A stretch of 45,578 bases of DNA, taken from positions 1 to 45,578 of the IMG/VR virus record IMGVR_UViG_3300018405_000030; one strand, given 5' to 3'. The DNA is from a virus. A model generated the notes under the pieces. The model made no database searches. It saw only the letters and a program-made list of their open reading frames with translations, and had not been told where the DNA came from. The position numbers were made by a program, and so were the translations under genes. Position 1 is the stretch's first letter; every line of letters starts with the position of its first letter. Below are positions 32,401 through 40,382 of this stretch, piece after piece.

Positions 32401-33204
32401 TGTTGCTGAAAATCGTTGGAGCGATCCTTGCTTTGTAAAACAGAAAAACCCCGTCGTTTCGGAACCGTCACCCAAGCCATCAGAGCCGTACATGATGGTA
32501 AACCGAGCATTGCGCTGGGGACGACGTTCCATGATTCCAGAAATGCTGCCAGTAAACGAGTTTCCTTGTGACTTTGATACTGGGACAAGCTCCATCTTGA
32601 TGGATTGACCGTAAACACTCGTTGAGTACGGCATTACACCTGTTGTTGTCACCAACGGATAGATTTCAAATAGCACATCTTGGATTTGAAAGCGATCTGT
32701 TGCAACAACAGATCCGAAGTCTTGCTCAAGCACCCTGTTGAGAACCAGCACGAACTGATCTTTCCACGCGCTGTTTGAAGGGTCGTTCCATCTGATCGTT
32801 CTGCCAGCGAGATTGGTGCCGTTTGAGTCAATCAGCGTTTCAGATGTTTGAACAGACGTGATTTTAACTAGCCCGCGGGCGGGCAGAGGACGGGATGCCT
32901 TATAAGAGATCAGTTTGGCGAGTTTGAGGATCGAATCACGACGCTGCGCTGTTGAGATGAAGTTTTCATGTGCAACAACATCCATCCTATAAGCAAGAAT
33001 TTCTGCGATGTATGCAAACGATTCAACGATCGCAATCAGTTCAGATGATTCGATGAAGTCGTTGAACGTTTCAGGGAAATATAGTTTGATGTAATCAAGA
33101 ATGCTTTGCTTGACTGAGTTATAATCAAACGCAGCAAAGTTGATGTTAGAAAATGCTGTGTATACTTTTTCCCAGCTTTCAGCTCGTGATACAAGTCTAG
33201 ACAA
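29479..33204 (-). CDS. 6: Baseplate wedge protein, gp6-like
   Basis: A protein of 1241 residues, longer than T4 gp6 (660). gp6 homologs form the wedge ring that links the hub region to gp25 and gp53 and drives baseplate opening. The N-terminal 200 residues are the best match (SRAESWEKVYTAFSNINF, AFDYNSVKQSILDYIKLYFPE, ESFAYIAEILAYRMDVVAHENF). The gpJ-like core follows later, and the C-terminal segment FGETFYFTELASAIHMD also fits. I take TTG 33204 as the start because a GGAG site lies 7 bases upstream and a TATAAATA promoter lies at 33239-33246. Longer versions would begin upstream of the promoter. It is transcribed with gp25 and the giant protein. Confidence 0.85.
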   Translation of the reverse strand: MSRLVSRAESWEKVYTAFSNINFAAFDYNSVKQSILDYIKLYFPETFNDFIESSELIAIVESFAYIAEILAYRMDVVAHENFISTAQRRDSILKLAKLISYKASRPLPARGLVKITSVQTSETLIDSNGTNLAGRTIRWNDPSNSAWKDQFVLVLNRVLEQDFGSVVATDRFQIQDVLFEIYPLVTTTGVMPYSTSVYGQSIKMELVPVSKSQGNSFTGSISGIMERRPQRNARFTIMYGSDGLGDGSETTGFFCFTKQGSLQRFSATFDGITPNQVYEIPVNNINDTDVWVNAIDPETGDIIVKMTNLPYRRETLAGKYGEWVEVDIAHAQNVIFNTNPKRNKYEIETVGDNRVRILFGDGEFADIPSGTFDIWARQSLDDDVVVPQSSVIDVPISFTYTDSHNQSQMFKFTISLIGSLTNASAAETTEHVRQTAPAVYYTQDRMVNGQDYNTYMRQNPTILKLRAINRTFAGDSKYITWHDSSNTYENVKMFGNDGLFYLKDEDATQTTPPTESNTLITTYIEPLLTSTDVFMQLTTAGVDHTKLRRVFSQEEKARITAALTPPPALRAADLYFNKFDYQWYATKAGANVSQDLVFPGYQVVGLNGFATSPDKPLAYQLGVLPPYRANITVGSTTVGVMLNSAPATFGELIGEINSQLALYGATASIINGNIVVTAAPSTSDPDSSAITIADVPGANSIFTDLQIALNSSVVYQQPVTGYAFPTNFIPTPLIKVRQVSELEPRYIVGRNARRIVLESRTTLFWNTNNADRVVDYDTLRSSFDQVSILQANTNCNRTGILQRTWNYNVLGQELIESGPNAGLADPHRISVIATDENSDKVPDYLDVEDSTTYMGLADIIKPKIKVRVANNQVIKLPVSYIAGMDDITVSATLDDGTPVVLTAPTFNKPTPSSSVQQSSFGQQTQPATASWAETDDSGVLIAFAQPATAIKFVNLTQPVNVTIGVNEYVYFQRISVSDDWLPVETTHENMLHFMDDYLSYNYKVLESSTTPNVWTNDEEIRQQYLFKRQWKRYLGRDKMNFAWMHYSPRYQLVDPSPTNIIDIFIITRGYFISFKRWLEDPLAVQPDPLTPLSLRNDYGKLLDNKMASDTVVLHPGKIKLMFGDKASPSLQAKFKVIRSVNSVLTDNQIKNQIVATVRNFFDIAVFEFGETFYFTELASAIHMDLSTEISSVVLVPSHANSQFGDLMQVLAREDEILYPDIDVEDIDIVEGFTATNLRLNG

Positions 33205-33238
33205 TTGATGTCTCCGATCATAAATGGGGTGTATTAGA

Positions 33239-33246
33239 TATTTATA
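33239..33246 (-). promoter_or_regulatory. Late promoter TATAAATA for gp6
   Basis: The only exact T4-consensus late promoter found in the window. It lies 34 bases before the TTG start of gp6, inside the leader of the decayed homing endonuclease. Confidence 0.8.
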
Positions 33247-33257
33247 CAGAGTGCTAC

Positions 33258-33523
33258 ATGAGAAAAACACTGGAGCAATTCGTCGAGGATGCAAGAAAAG
33301 TGCATAGAGACAAGTATTGTTATGATCACGTTGTTTACACAACCAACTCAACGAAGGTTACAATCTTGTGTCCAGAACACGGTCCATTTAGTCAACTGCC
33401 AGTCCGACACACGTCTGGTAAAATGGAAGAATATACAATGCTACTATTGACCGCGAGCAACACATCAGATCACTCGGGTACAACCTAATCGTACTTTGGG
33501 AGCGAGATTTCGTTGCAACGTAA
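33258..33523 (+). pseudogene. Decayed homing endonuclease
   Basis: The first 50 codons encode one zinc-binding repeat of the same type as the endonuclease at 18682 (EQFVEDARKVHRDKYCYDHVVY, ILCPEHGPFSQLP). The next segment is broken by frameshifts. In the corrected frames it reads WKNIQCYYDREQHIRSLGY followed by NLIVLWERDF, the typical C-terminal end of Vsr-like phage homing endonucleases, stopping at TAA 33521-33523. The catalytic middle is missing. It lies antisense between gp25 and gp6. Its promoter on the plus strand is degenerate (CATAAATG at 33219). It is a dead relic, and its N-terminal family assignment is secure. Confidence 0.8.
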
Positions 33524-33532
33524 GTTGCTTCG

Positions 33533-33910
33533 TTACGCTTCCCCAAAAACAATGTTGAGGTACAGTCTGTCTGTCATGTTCAATTCAACGTAGTATAACG
33601 TTGCAGATGCTACTACAGAGTTTTCATCGTAATTAGGTGTTACAGTTAATTCAACGAGCTTAACGCGCGGATCAAAGTTGAAGACCAACCGCATGTCTTC
33701 TTCAATAATCATCAGCGTTACTTCATCGAGCGGCTCAAACGCAATATCAGGAATTCTGGTGCCAAATGTCGGCGTCATCACACGTTCACCACGGCGGGTA
33801 AAGATGTGATTAAGTAAGTCGATTTTGACAAGTTCCAAATCTTTGATACCAAACATCTTTTTTGTATGGTATTCGTGACTTGAAAACCCACGATACAATC
33901 CTGTCGCCAT
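33533..33910 (-). CDS. 25: Baseplate wedge protein, gp25-like
   Basis: A 125-residue protein of the gp25/gpW-like family, close to the length of T4 gp25 (132). It sits at the top of the wedge, where the sheath is thought to start polymerising. Diagnostic features are the DLLNHIFTRRGERVMTPTFGTRIPDIAFEPLDE segment, with its conserved basic patch and FGT-x-IP motif, and the terminal beta-hairpin. ATG 33910 follows AGGAT, and a GATAAATA promoter lies at 33938-33945. It is the strongest small marker that this block is a T4-type baseplate. Confidence 0.92.
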   Translation of the reverse strand: MATGLYRGFSSHEYHTKKMFGIKDLELVKIDLLNHIFTRRGERVMTPTFGTRIPDIAFEPLDEVTLMIIEEDMRLVFNFDPRVKLVELTVTPNYDENSVVASATLYYVELNMTDRLYLNIVFGEA

Positions 33911-33937
33911 TACGTTTGATCCTGTAACTTTGTCAGG

Positions 33938-33945
33938 TATTTATC
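33938..33945 (-). promoter_or_regulatory. Late promoter GATAAATA for gp25
   Basis: On the minus strand, 27 bases before ATG 33910. A short dyad TCACAC-T-GTGTGA (33951-33963) lies next to it and runs up to the stop of the spike gene. Confidence 0.65.
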
Positions 33946-33963
33946 GTAGGTCACACTGTGTGA

Positions 33964-35403
33964 TTACCGACGCCAGTATAGTCCACGCGTAATCTGAACA
34001 CCCCGCTCCATTCTGTTAACATTGGGGTCATCATACGCCAACTCAGGTTCATGTGTATAGTCATTCTTTGTCATTACGCGAGCATACGGTTCATGGTTAG
34101 GAACACGCGACGTCCATTTTGCTTTTTGGGCAGCAGCGTCCTTTGCTTCTGGTGCTTGCGGTCCGTTTAAGTGAATGTTCGATGCTGTGTTAACAATGTT
34201 TCCGCTTGCCAAATAGTTCAAATTCATCCCAGACGTTAAGTTGGTGCTGGACCCTGACTTTGAATTCAACTCTTGCGCTGCTTGAAGGAAAATACTCTGG
34301 CCAGCCTCTGTCCGAACGTTTTGGTCAGTCTTGAAGTTAATGTCTTTTCCAGCTTGGATGTTAACAACTCCAGGTGTAACCATGTGGATTCCTTTGCCAG
34401 CATGGAACCGAATCTCTTCATCGGATGTGAAGTTGATTCCTTTACGGGCACGGACATTTAGCTTGTTTGACGTGTAGATGTCGATGTTGCCAGCTTGGTC
34501 CATCTCAATCCAGTTCTCACCTTTTGCTGTCGCGATGTAGATCCGCTCATTTGTGTCATCCATGATGATTTGATGGCCTGCCGTCGTCCGTAAACGAATA
34601 CGACAGTTCTCAATCCTGTCGTCCATAGAGATTGCATGGAACCCCGGTGACGTAAAAGAGTAGACCATAGAGTCTAAGTTTCGTGGTGTGAACGATGATG
34701 GTGCTTCGGGGTCAAGACGGCTTGTTTGATAACCCTGACGGCTAGTCCAATCATCAGCCTTAACATCCTTATCGTCAGCAACTCTCGACTGTGTTGAGTT
34801 AAGGTTAGCAACGTCAACCGCTGATGCTGTATAGTCAGCTGCACGCGTTTGCCACTCAAAGTTTGGCTTGTTCTTATTACCAAACGCTTGTCTCATGTTT
34901 GTGTGGAGAGGTTCAATTGGATTTTCAGCACTCGTATACGGACCAGACGGCGTTATATTGTTATCCAATACGGGATGGTCGTCATACATAAACCGACCGT
35001 GTGGAAGCGTGTGTGGCGTGTGCTGATCATACAAACACCCTATGTAAACACGTTGGTTTGGATCACTGTCGATGCACATAACAAGAACTTGAGCACCGAC
35101 CTTTGGGATTGCCCACATTCCGTATGCAATACCACCTTTAGACTCCTGGATGCCAGGACCGCGTGAACCGACATGCGTCTGACCTCCAAACGGTGTGGCG
35201 TATGATGCCCACGGAATATTCTCAATCGGTGATTGAACAGAATCGCCCCACCGCAGACAGACGACACGAACTCTCCCCATCTGTTGAGGATCGTTCGTGT
35301 CAACCACAACACCTAAAGTAATCGAATCAGCGTGCGGTTGAGCAGTGGTGTTGACGATTTTACTATTCAGCTCTCTACGCCGTTGGGCTGTCATTTGTGG
35401 CAT
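33964..35403 (-). CDS. 5: Baseplate central spike, gp5-like, without lysozyme domain
   Basis: A 479-residue protein. Residues about 20-130 are an OB-fold like that of T4 gp5 and VgrG (SITLGVVVDTNDPQQMGRVRVVCLRWGDS, then IPWASYATPFGG and GIAYGMWAIPKVGAQVLVMC). Residues about 265-420 are an intertwined beta-helix needle with an 8-to-10-residue rhythm (VNIQAGKDINFKTDQNVRTEAG and onward). T4 gp5 has a lysozyme between these parts. Here the interval holds only a linker, so this protein is structural. ATG 35403 lies in a short gap after the hub gene with a TAGGAT site and no own promoter, so it is co-transcribed with the hub. Its tip should carry the PAAR protein at 12702. Confidence 0.88.
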   Translation of the reverse strand: MPQMTAQRRRELNSKIVNTTAQPHADSITLGVVVDTNDPQQMGRVRVVCLRWGDSVQSPIENIPWASYATPFGGQTHVGSRGPGIQESKGGIAYGMWAIPKVGAQVLVMCIDSDPNQRVYIGCLYDQHTPHTLPHGRFMYDDHPVLDNNITPSGPYTSAENPIEPLHTNMRQAFGNKNKPNFEWQTRAADYTASAVDVANLNSTQSRVADDKDVKADDWTSRQGYQTSRLDPEAPSSFTPRNLDSMVYSFTSPGFHAISMDDRIENCRIRLRTTAGHQIIMDDTNERIYIATAKGENWIEMDQAGNIDIYTSNKLNVRARKGINFTSDEEIRFHAGKGIHMVTPGVVNIQAGKDINFKTDQNVRTEAGQSIFLQAAQELNSKSGSSTNLTSGMNLNYLASGNIVNTASNIHLNGPQAPEAKDAAAQKAKWTSRVPNHEPYARVMTKNDYTHEPELAYDDPNVNRMERGVQITRGLYWRR

Positions 35404-35418
35404 TGTTATATCCTATCG

Positions 35419-38394
35419 TTATGGTGCGATTGACGTTTGTGAGTTAGATTCAGGCTGCGGATTCTCAGTAACTTGTGCATCTTTGTTGCATGTCTGCGGC
35501 TTTGCAGCTTCTTCTCTTGGTGGTTCACTTGCTCCAGAAGCACAGTTTTGTCCATTAGCTGCAGCTCCTTGACCTGCAACACGCCCGTTTGGCGACGGTG
35601 ATGATGCTGGTGCTGCTGGCTGCTGTTGAGGTTGCTCGGCTGTCTGCGCGCCAACAGCTGCGGGAGCAGAACCAGGAGCTTGCACCTGAATGTTTGCATC
35701 TTTTACGTACCTCATATACTTGGCAGCAACTTGATCGCGGATTGTACACGTTGTCGAGTTTGGATCATATCCGTTGCCTCTAGCAAACGTTAGCCATTGA
35801 TTTGGTCCAATTGGTTGATCTCTGAACGGTCTGAAACCACGTTCTGTATACAGTTCTGTCATCGGAATGCATCTGCCTTCAGATACAGCACGTTGCACTG
35901 CTGCTGCCGCACCTGGGCCAAGGTTATGTCCCATAAACAACCACGTTGGCTCAACCGATCCGCCAACGTGTCTGGATACCCTGTTGAGATATTTTCTAGC
36001 TGCTTGAGCACTCAACGTTGGATCTCGACGTGGGTCTGGGTTAGCTGGCACTCTGTGTCCTGGCATCACCTCATTCCACGTTGATTGTACAAATTGGAAC
36101 ACACCTGCCGCTCCAGTTGGGCTTGTTGCTGCTGGTTTACCATTTGATTCAATAGCTGCAATTGCAATGTACGTAGACAAAGGTATCCTGTCACCTGCAA
36201 CCTCACGTGAAATCGCTGTCCGCACATTCGGATCCATTCTATCCCACGTCACAACGTTTGAGGCAGGCATGTTGTGAATCAACTTATCAACATCCGTTGA
36301 CGGGAGTTGTGGTATTGGCTGCCGTCTTGCGTTCTGAGCTGCAGGTGAGTTTGCTACTGTTGACGTGTCTTGCTTTGATGTGTTTTGTGTGGTTGCAGCT
36401 TCGGTGCCCCCTGGACATGCAGCAACGTTGTTGAAGCAGTTAGAGACATCAGTTGAGAATTTTGACGCGTCTGCTTTTCGTTGACCAACATCCTTAAACA
36501 AATCAGGATTTGGCACACCGATCATCTCAAGGTTTTGAACGAACTCACCATCATCAAACACATGTTCAACGCCCAGGATGAAGTAATAACCATCGTACCA
36601 GAAATCTTTAGCATAATTAGACTGACCGTACTCGCCCGCAAACAACCCTATGTCATCACTGTTTGCAGGCATCTTGACTTTGATTTTGGCATAGCCAGGT
36701 ACCGTCCCCCAGTCCATCATATCTGTTTGATTTGCTGGTTGCTGTTTGCTGCCACACCTTGGGTATGATGATGACAGAGCAGAATTTAGCAACGTCAAGT
36801 TTCCTGTTATTTTCATGCTAACATCCAACACTTCAATAGACGAGTGTTTGATCAAGTTGTAGTTAGACATCGATGTATTTTCTAAACTGGTTGTGGTACG
36901 ACGTGTTGGCAACTCAAGGTTAGTGCTGAAAAATACTGGGATCTCAACCTTTTTGTCTTTTGTTGAGCTGGTTGTCATTCTATTTTGAGCACGATCAACT
37001 TGGTCTATCGAGCATGTTAAGGCTGAACCTGAAAACACATCACCTTGACCTTTGTATGTGTTGGTTAGTGTAGCCAATTGCAAATATGCCAGCCCCATAT
37101 TGACCTTCATGTCGAACTCTAAGATATCGACGTTTTTTCCTGTGTAGATGTAATCGAAATGAATCGTGTTAGGCTCAACAAACTCTTTGATCGTTTTTTC
37201 GTCCGCACCGATAAACGATCGTGGGACGGGGTACGGTTCAACTCTGTACGTAACGGTATACGATGTTTTTCCTGCTTCATCTTCAGACACAGAAGTGCAC
37301 AAGCTCGTGTGAATCTTGTACTGCATCTTTGTCCCTTTAACAAGGGTGCGGCCGTCTGCCATCACAAACTCTTGCTGTATGCCATCCTTGCTGTCCTGTT
37401 CAACTTGTGGGCAGCGTTGCATCATCAAGTGAAGAGCTGATTCAAGGCTAGTGTCCGTCCCTGTGGTCATCGACCCAGGCTCATCACACGCGCCGGTATT
37501 TCCATTTTGTTGTGACGGTGGTGTAAATTTGTACCTGCTGTCCATATACATTGGCGACAGCTCGATGTTATACTGAACTCTTCGCAGTTTGTTCGTTATT
37601 TCGCCAGCTTGGTAGCCAAGTTCAGGCTCAGCTTTTTTCACTTGTTCGTAAACGCAGCTGAACATCCGCGCGTATGTGGTAGCAACTTCACGTTCTAATG
37701 AATCAACTGCTTCGGACAACGTGGCGCCTTTGATATTTGCTGTCCTGACCATCCTGTCATATTGCGGCAAGCGCGAGACACCGTTACTCAAAGCAACAAA
37801 ATCAAGTTTGTACTGCCCACCCATTTCAGTAAACGTACCTGTTACATCTATCACCACAAACATTAACGGCGTGATATTCGATATCGTTTCAATCTCATCT
37901 TCGTCGTTAACACCGACAAAAAACGTCTTGAGGACAAACGTAACATGAGCCGCGTCTTTGCCCAAAGACAAACACGCTCTAACGATTATGTCAAGAAAAG
38001 AAATCCCTCGTGGTTCACTGAGTTCCATTGACCCCTCAACTGCGAGGGATGTGAATTTGTCGTTGTTAGTTGCGCCTGCAGCAGCCAGTGTTTGATACGC
38101 AACTTTAGTGATCGACACATGCGCGTCAGTCGCACCGTTAATCAGCACTACATATTGTCCTGTCTGGCCGCTGTTTGTAGTAATCTGTTTAGGCGAATAC
38201 GGTCCTAGAGAACCGTCAGCAGCTTCTCGCATTGTTGGGTGTAGCCACATGTTGACAATACCAGCAGTTGCTTCTGCTAGTGCTATCGCTGTGTCGGATG
38301 AGTCACACACAGCTAACGCGTGGTAGTAACTGTACGACTTAAATCGTGCTAGAGGGTTGTCGTGCCCAACACCATTTCTGTATATTGTTGACAT
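35419..38394 (-). CDS. Baseplate hub protein with C-terminal lytic transglycosylase
   Basis: A 991-residue protein. Its large N-terminal part is beta-rich and probably a gp27-like hub, although identity is too low for me to be certain. Residues about 710-870 are an SLT-type lytic transglycosylase: catalytic Glu in AIAAIESNGKPAATS, then TGAAGVFQFVQSTW, and later WLFMGHNLGPGAA. A Pro/Gln/Ala-rich flexible tail of about 110 residues follows. It would open peptidoglycan during injection, the job of the gp5 lysozyme in T4. The start ATG 38394 overlaps the gp53 stop (TAATG), so the two are coupled. The enzyme domain is confident, the hub role is inferred from context. Confidence 0.82.
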   Translation of the reverse strand: MSTIYRNGVGHDNPLARFKSYSYYHALAVCDSSDTAIALAEATAGIVNMWLHPTMREAADGSLGPYSPKQITTNSGQTGQYVVLINGATDAHVSITKVAYQTLAAAGATNNDKFTSLAVEGSMELSEPRGISFLDIIVRACLSLGKDAAHVTFVLKTFFVGVNDEDEIETISNITPLMFVVIDVTGTFTEMGGQYKLDFVALSNGVSRLPQYDRMVRTANIKGATLSEAVDSLEREVATTYARMFSCVYEQVKKAEPELGYQAGEITNKLRRVQYNIELSPMYMDSRYKFTPPSQQNGNTGACDEPGSMTTGTDTSLESALHLMMQRCPQVEQDSKDGIQQEFVMADGRTLVKGTKMQYKIHTSLCTSVSEDEAGKTSYTVTYRVEPYPVPRSFIGADEKTIKEFVEPNTIHFDYIYTGKNVDILEFDMKVNMGLAYLQLATLTNTYKGQGDVFSGSALTCSIDQVDRAQNRMTTSSTKDKKVEIPVFFSTNLELPTRRTTTSLENTSMSNYNLIKHSSIEVLDVSMKITGNLTLLNSALSSSYPRCGSKQQPANQTDMMDWGTVPGYAKIKVKMPANSDDIGLFAGEYGQSNYAKDFWYDGYYFILGVEHVFDDGEFVQNLEMIGVPNPDLFKDVGQRKADASKFSTDVSNCFNNVAACPGGTEAATTQNTSKQDTSTVANSPAAQNARRQPIPQLPSTDVDKLIHNMPASNVVTWDRMDPNVRTAISREVAGDRIPLSTYIAIAAIESNGKPAATSPTGAAGVFQFVQSTWNEVMPGHRVPANPDPRRDPTLSAQAARKYLNRVSRHVGGSVEPTWLFMGHNLGPGAAAAVQRAVSEGRCIPMTELYTERGFRPFRDQPIGPNQWLTFARGNGYDPNSTTCTIRDQVAAKYMRYVKDANIQVQAPGSAPAAVGAQTAEQPQQQPAAPASSPSPNGRVAGQGAAANGQNCASGASEPPREEAAKPQTCNKDAQVTENPQPESNSQTSIAP

Positions 38395-38732
38395 TATGTT
38401 CTGGTTAGTGTTTGTTGACGGGTTGTTAGAATTTCTGTCATCACGCGGGCCTTCGTCGGCAGGCTTAGTTCAGCTCCTGCTACTAGCTCCTCTTGTATAT
38501 CTATGATATTGTTGTACTGCAGCACGAGCCACTGCAACGTTGCAGCCCCGTAAACGTCATAAGCAATCAAGTCAGGTCTGTTGACATATTTACCTTCAAC
38601 AACAATCCTGATATCCGTTGTAGATTTGGGTATATTTATCCTATCCCACCACCCGAGCCTTTTGCCGTAGTCAACAACCCCGCCGCCGAAACCGTATCGT
38701 CCTTTTGAAGCATTATTACTTTTTGCCGTCAT
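38394..38732 (-). CDS. 53: Baseplate wedge protein, gp53-like
   Basis: A 112-residue protein in the gp53 family, shorter than T4 gp53 (196). gp53 clamps neighbouring wedges to close the ring, and its LysM-like part is the piece seen here: VNRPDLIAYDVYGAATLQWLVLQYNNI, then ELVAGAELSLPTK. A short positively charged N-terminus precedes it. AAGGAG lies 9 bases before ATG 38732. It directly precedes and overlaps the hub gene. Confidence 0.8.
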   Translation of the reverse strand: MTAKSNNASKGRYGFGGGVVDYGKRLGWWDRINIPKSTTDIRIVVEGKYVNRPDLIAYDVYGAATLQWLVLQYNNIIDIQEELVAGAELSLPTKARVMTEILTTRQQTLTRT

Positions 38733-38742
38733 CTATTGCTCC

Positions 38743-39660
38743 TTAGAACTGTGCTAGCAGTCCTTGCTTGAACATGCTAAGAGAAAAATCTTCATACCCT
38801 CTTGGTGAATGCGTCTCTGCCAATTCTATTGATACTTCCATGCGAACAGGAAACGGCTCGCCCGTGTCTTTAACAGGAATGTAGTCCACGTCTTCTGGAT
38901 ACGTGATATTCAACGATGTAATCACTACAGGAAGTTTTTTCAGATTAACACGACCGCCTGTGCCAGAACGATCAGCGTCCGCTCCCATTGAACTCGAGTA
39001 CGCGAACAAATACAAAACGTCGGGGGGTGCACCAAGCATGCTCGTACGATCATTGCTGTCGATTGTTGGTGGGATGCCACCACGAGCATTCGGTGGGGTT
39101 GGGCCATCGAATTGACTGCGAAGACCAAAGTATGGCATCGTCCAACCACGTAGTAACTGCAAATATCGCATGCTTGTTGTTGCTTGCTCCTGGTTTCTCG
39201 ATATCAGTTTGGCGACAAGCGAAAAAGTACGAGAGTTTGTCTTCTTATAAACCTGGATACTGCCTGGCATATGGACAGGTGTGACTCCCGCATATTCAAC
39301 AGAGCGGCTTTCTGACAGCGTTGGCGATGCGTCAAACACAACCGTACCTTCTCGTGAAGGATATCCTCTGACCGCATGCAAGCGAACTTTATAGCCAAAT
39401 TGATCAACAGGACCATAGCCCGATGCTGCAGCTGTAGTGTTTCCTGTTGGCGGTTGTGACAGTGATGCCAACTCTTCGCCTTCGCTTAGACTGAGTCCTT
39501 GGGATAGCTGGTTTACTCTATTGCGAGTGATGCCTTGTGCTGGTGCCATTGTATTTGCTTGCTCACGAACGAACTGATCCGCTTGAGCAGCAATATTCAA
39601 ATCTGGGATTCTCAAACCTAAATGTGATTGTGTTCTTGGAAAAAACGCTTTAGCTGACAT
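38743..39660 (-). CDS. Tail tube initiator, gp48/gp54-like
   Basis: A 305-residue protein resembling the gp48/gp54 pair that joins the hub to the first tube ring and starts tube polymerisation (T4 gp54 is 320 residues). Its matching stretches include SIQVYKKTNSRTFSLVAKLISR, LLRGWTMPYFG, GAPPDVLYLFAYSS and ITSLNITYPEDVDYIPV. The last is a typical end strand of tube-like domains. I cannot say whether it is gp48 or gp54. It opens the baseplate operon: a late promoter is at 39689-39696, and the downstream order is gp53, hub, spike. Confidence 0.78.
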   Translation of the reverse strand: MSAKAFFPRTQSHLGLRIPDLNIAAQADQFVREQANTMAPAQGITRNRVNQLSQGLSLSEGEELASLSQPPTGNTTAAASGYGPVDQFGYKVRLHAVRGYPSREGTVVFDASPTLSESRSVEYAGVTPVHMPGSIQVYKKTNSRTFSLVAKLISRNQEQATTSMRYLQLLRGWTMPYFGLRSQFDGPTPPNARGGIPPTIDSNDRTSMLGAPPDVLYLFAYSSSMGADADRSGTGGRVNLKKLPVVITSLNITYPEDVDYIPVKDTGEPFPVRMEVSIELAETHSPRGYEDFSLSMFKQGLLAQF

Positions 39661-39688
39661 ATTTCACTCGTAGCAATTGTGTAACAAA

Positions 39689-39696
39689 TATTTATG
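39689..39696 (-). promoter_or_regulatory. Late promoter CATAAATA at the head of the baseplate operon
   Basis: On the minus strand, 28 bases before ATG 39660. It is the first promoter of the operon gp48/54-like, gp53, hub, spike. Confidence 0.78.
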
Positions 39697-39720
39697 TCAT
39701 GGTCCCTTCGGTTTTTACCG

Positions 39721-39749
39721 TTGACGTATGTTGCCTTTGCGCGTATAAT
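39721..39749 (+). promoter_or_regulatory. Sigma70-type early promoter for gp55
   Basis: TTGACG (39721-39726), a 17-base spacer and a perfect TATAAT (39744-39749). It diverges from the baseplate late promoter only 25 bases away, so early and late transcription meet here back to back. Confidence 0.85.
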
Positions 39750-39793
39750 AAATAGCAACCTGCGAACAATCATAACAAAAAGGCTATCACCCA

Positions 39794-40369
39794 ATGACAG
39801 AAAAACCAAAGAAGCACATCTACCTAACAAACAAAGAACTGCTTGCTGAAGTAATCAACGCGAAATCAAAAGGGGTGATGACCGACAAACTTGCTAGTAT
39901 GCTAATGATGCTTACGCGCAAGTATGCTAAGAAAGGTAACTTCGTCAACTACACATACAACGAAGACATGGTTAGTTACGCTCTGATGATGCTCGTTCGC
40001 ACATGGAACAGCTTCAACCCAGAGAAGTCAAGCAACCCATTTGCATTCTACACACAGTGTATCAAAAACTCGTTCGTTCAATACCTCAACCAAGAAAAAC
40101 GGCAGCGGAACATTCGTGATGCGTTGTTGATCGACCAGGGTATGAATCCATCATATGGATACAATGACAGGCAGTCACGGTCCGGTGTGGATGTTGACGA
40201 TGAAGAAGATTTTGATGCTACTCAGAAAGCAGCACAAGAAATCCTGAAGAATATTGATGCAGTCCCAACCGACGATCAAGGCGAGATCATTGATTTGGCG
40301 GATGATAGCTCGGGGCCACCTCTACCTGCAGAAGAAAATGACCCATATATTCAAAAAGAAATTTTCTAA
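39794..40369 (+). CDS. 55: Late transcription sigma factor, gp55-like
   Basis: A 191-residue protein, close in size to T4 gp55 (185). gp55 is a highly divergent sigma-family protein that lets host RNA polymerase read TATAAATA-type late promoters together with the clamp. The conserved region is KYAKKGNFVNYTYNEDMVSYALMMLV, then WNSFNPEKSSNPFAFYTQCIKNSF, a match to sigma region 2. A long acidic C-terminus (DVDDEEDFD and onward) follows. It is the expected partner of the CATAAATA promoters in this window. It has its own sigma70-type promoter. Confidence 0.92.
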   Translation: MTEKPKKHIYLTNKELLAEVINAKSKGVMTDKLASMLMMLTRKYAKKGNFVNYTYNEDMVSYALMMLVRTWNSFNPEKSSNPFAFYTQCIKNSFVQYLNQEKRQRNIRDALLIDQGMNPSYGYNDRQSRSGVDVDDEEDFDATQKAAQEILKNIDAVPTDDQGEIIDLADDSSGPPLPAEENDPYIQKEIF

Positions 40370-40382
40370 TCTATAGGGTGAA

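Noticed and set aside
33205-33351. N-terminal extension of gp6 upstream of 33204
   Set aside because: It would begin before the TATAAATA late promoter and overlap the endonuclease relic. The encoded residues do not look like gp6.
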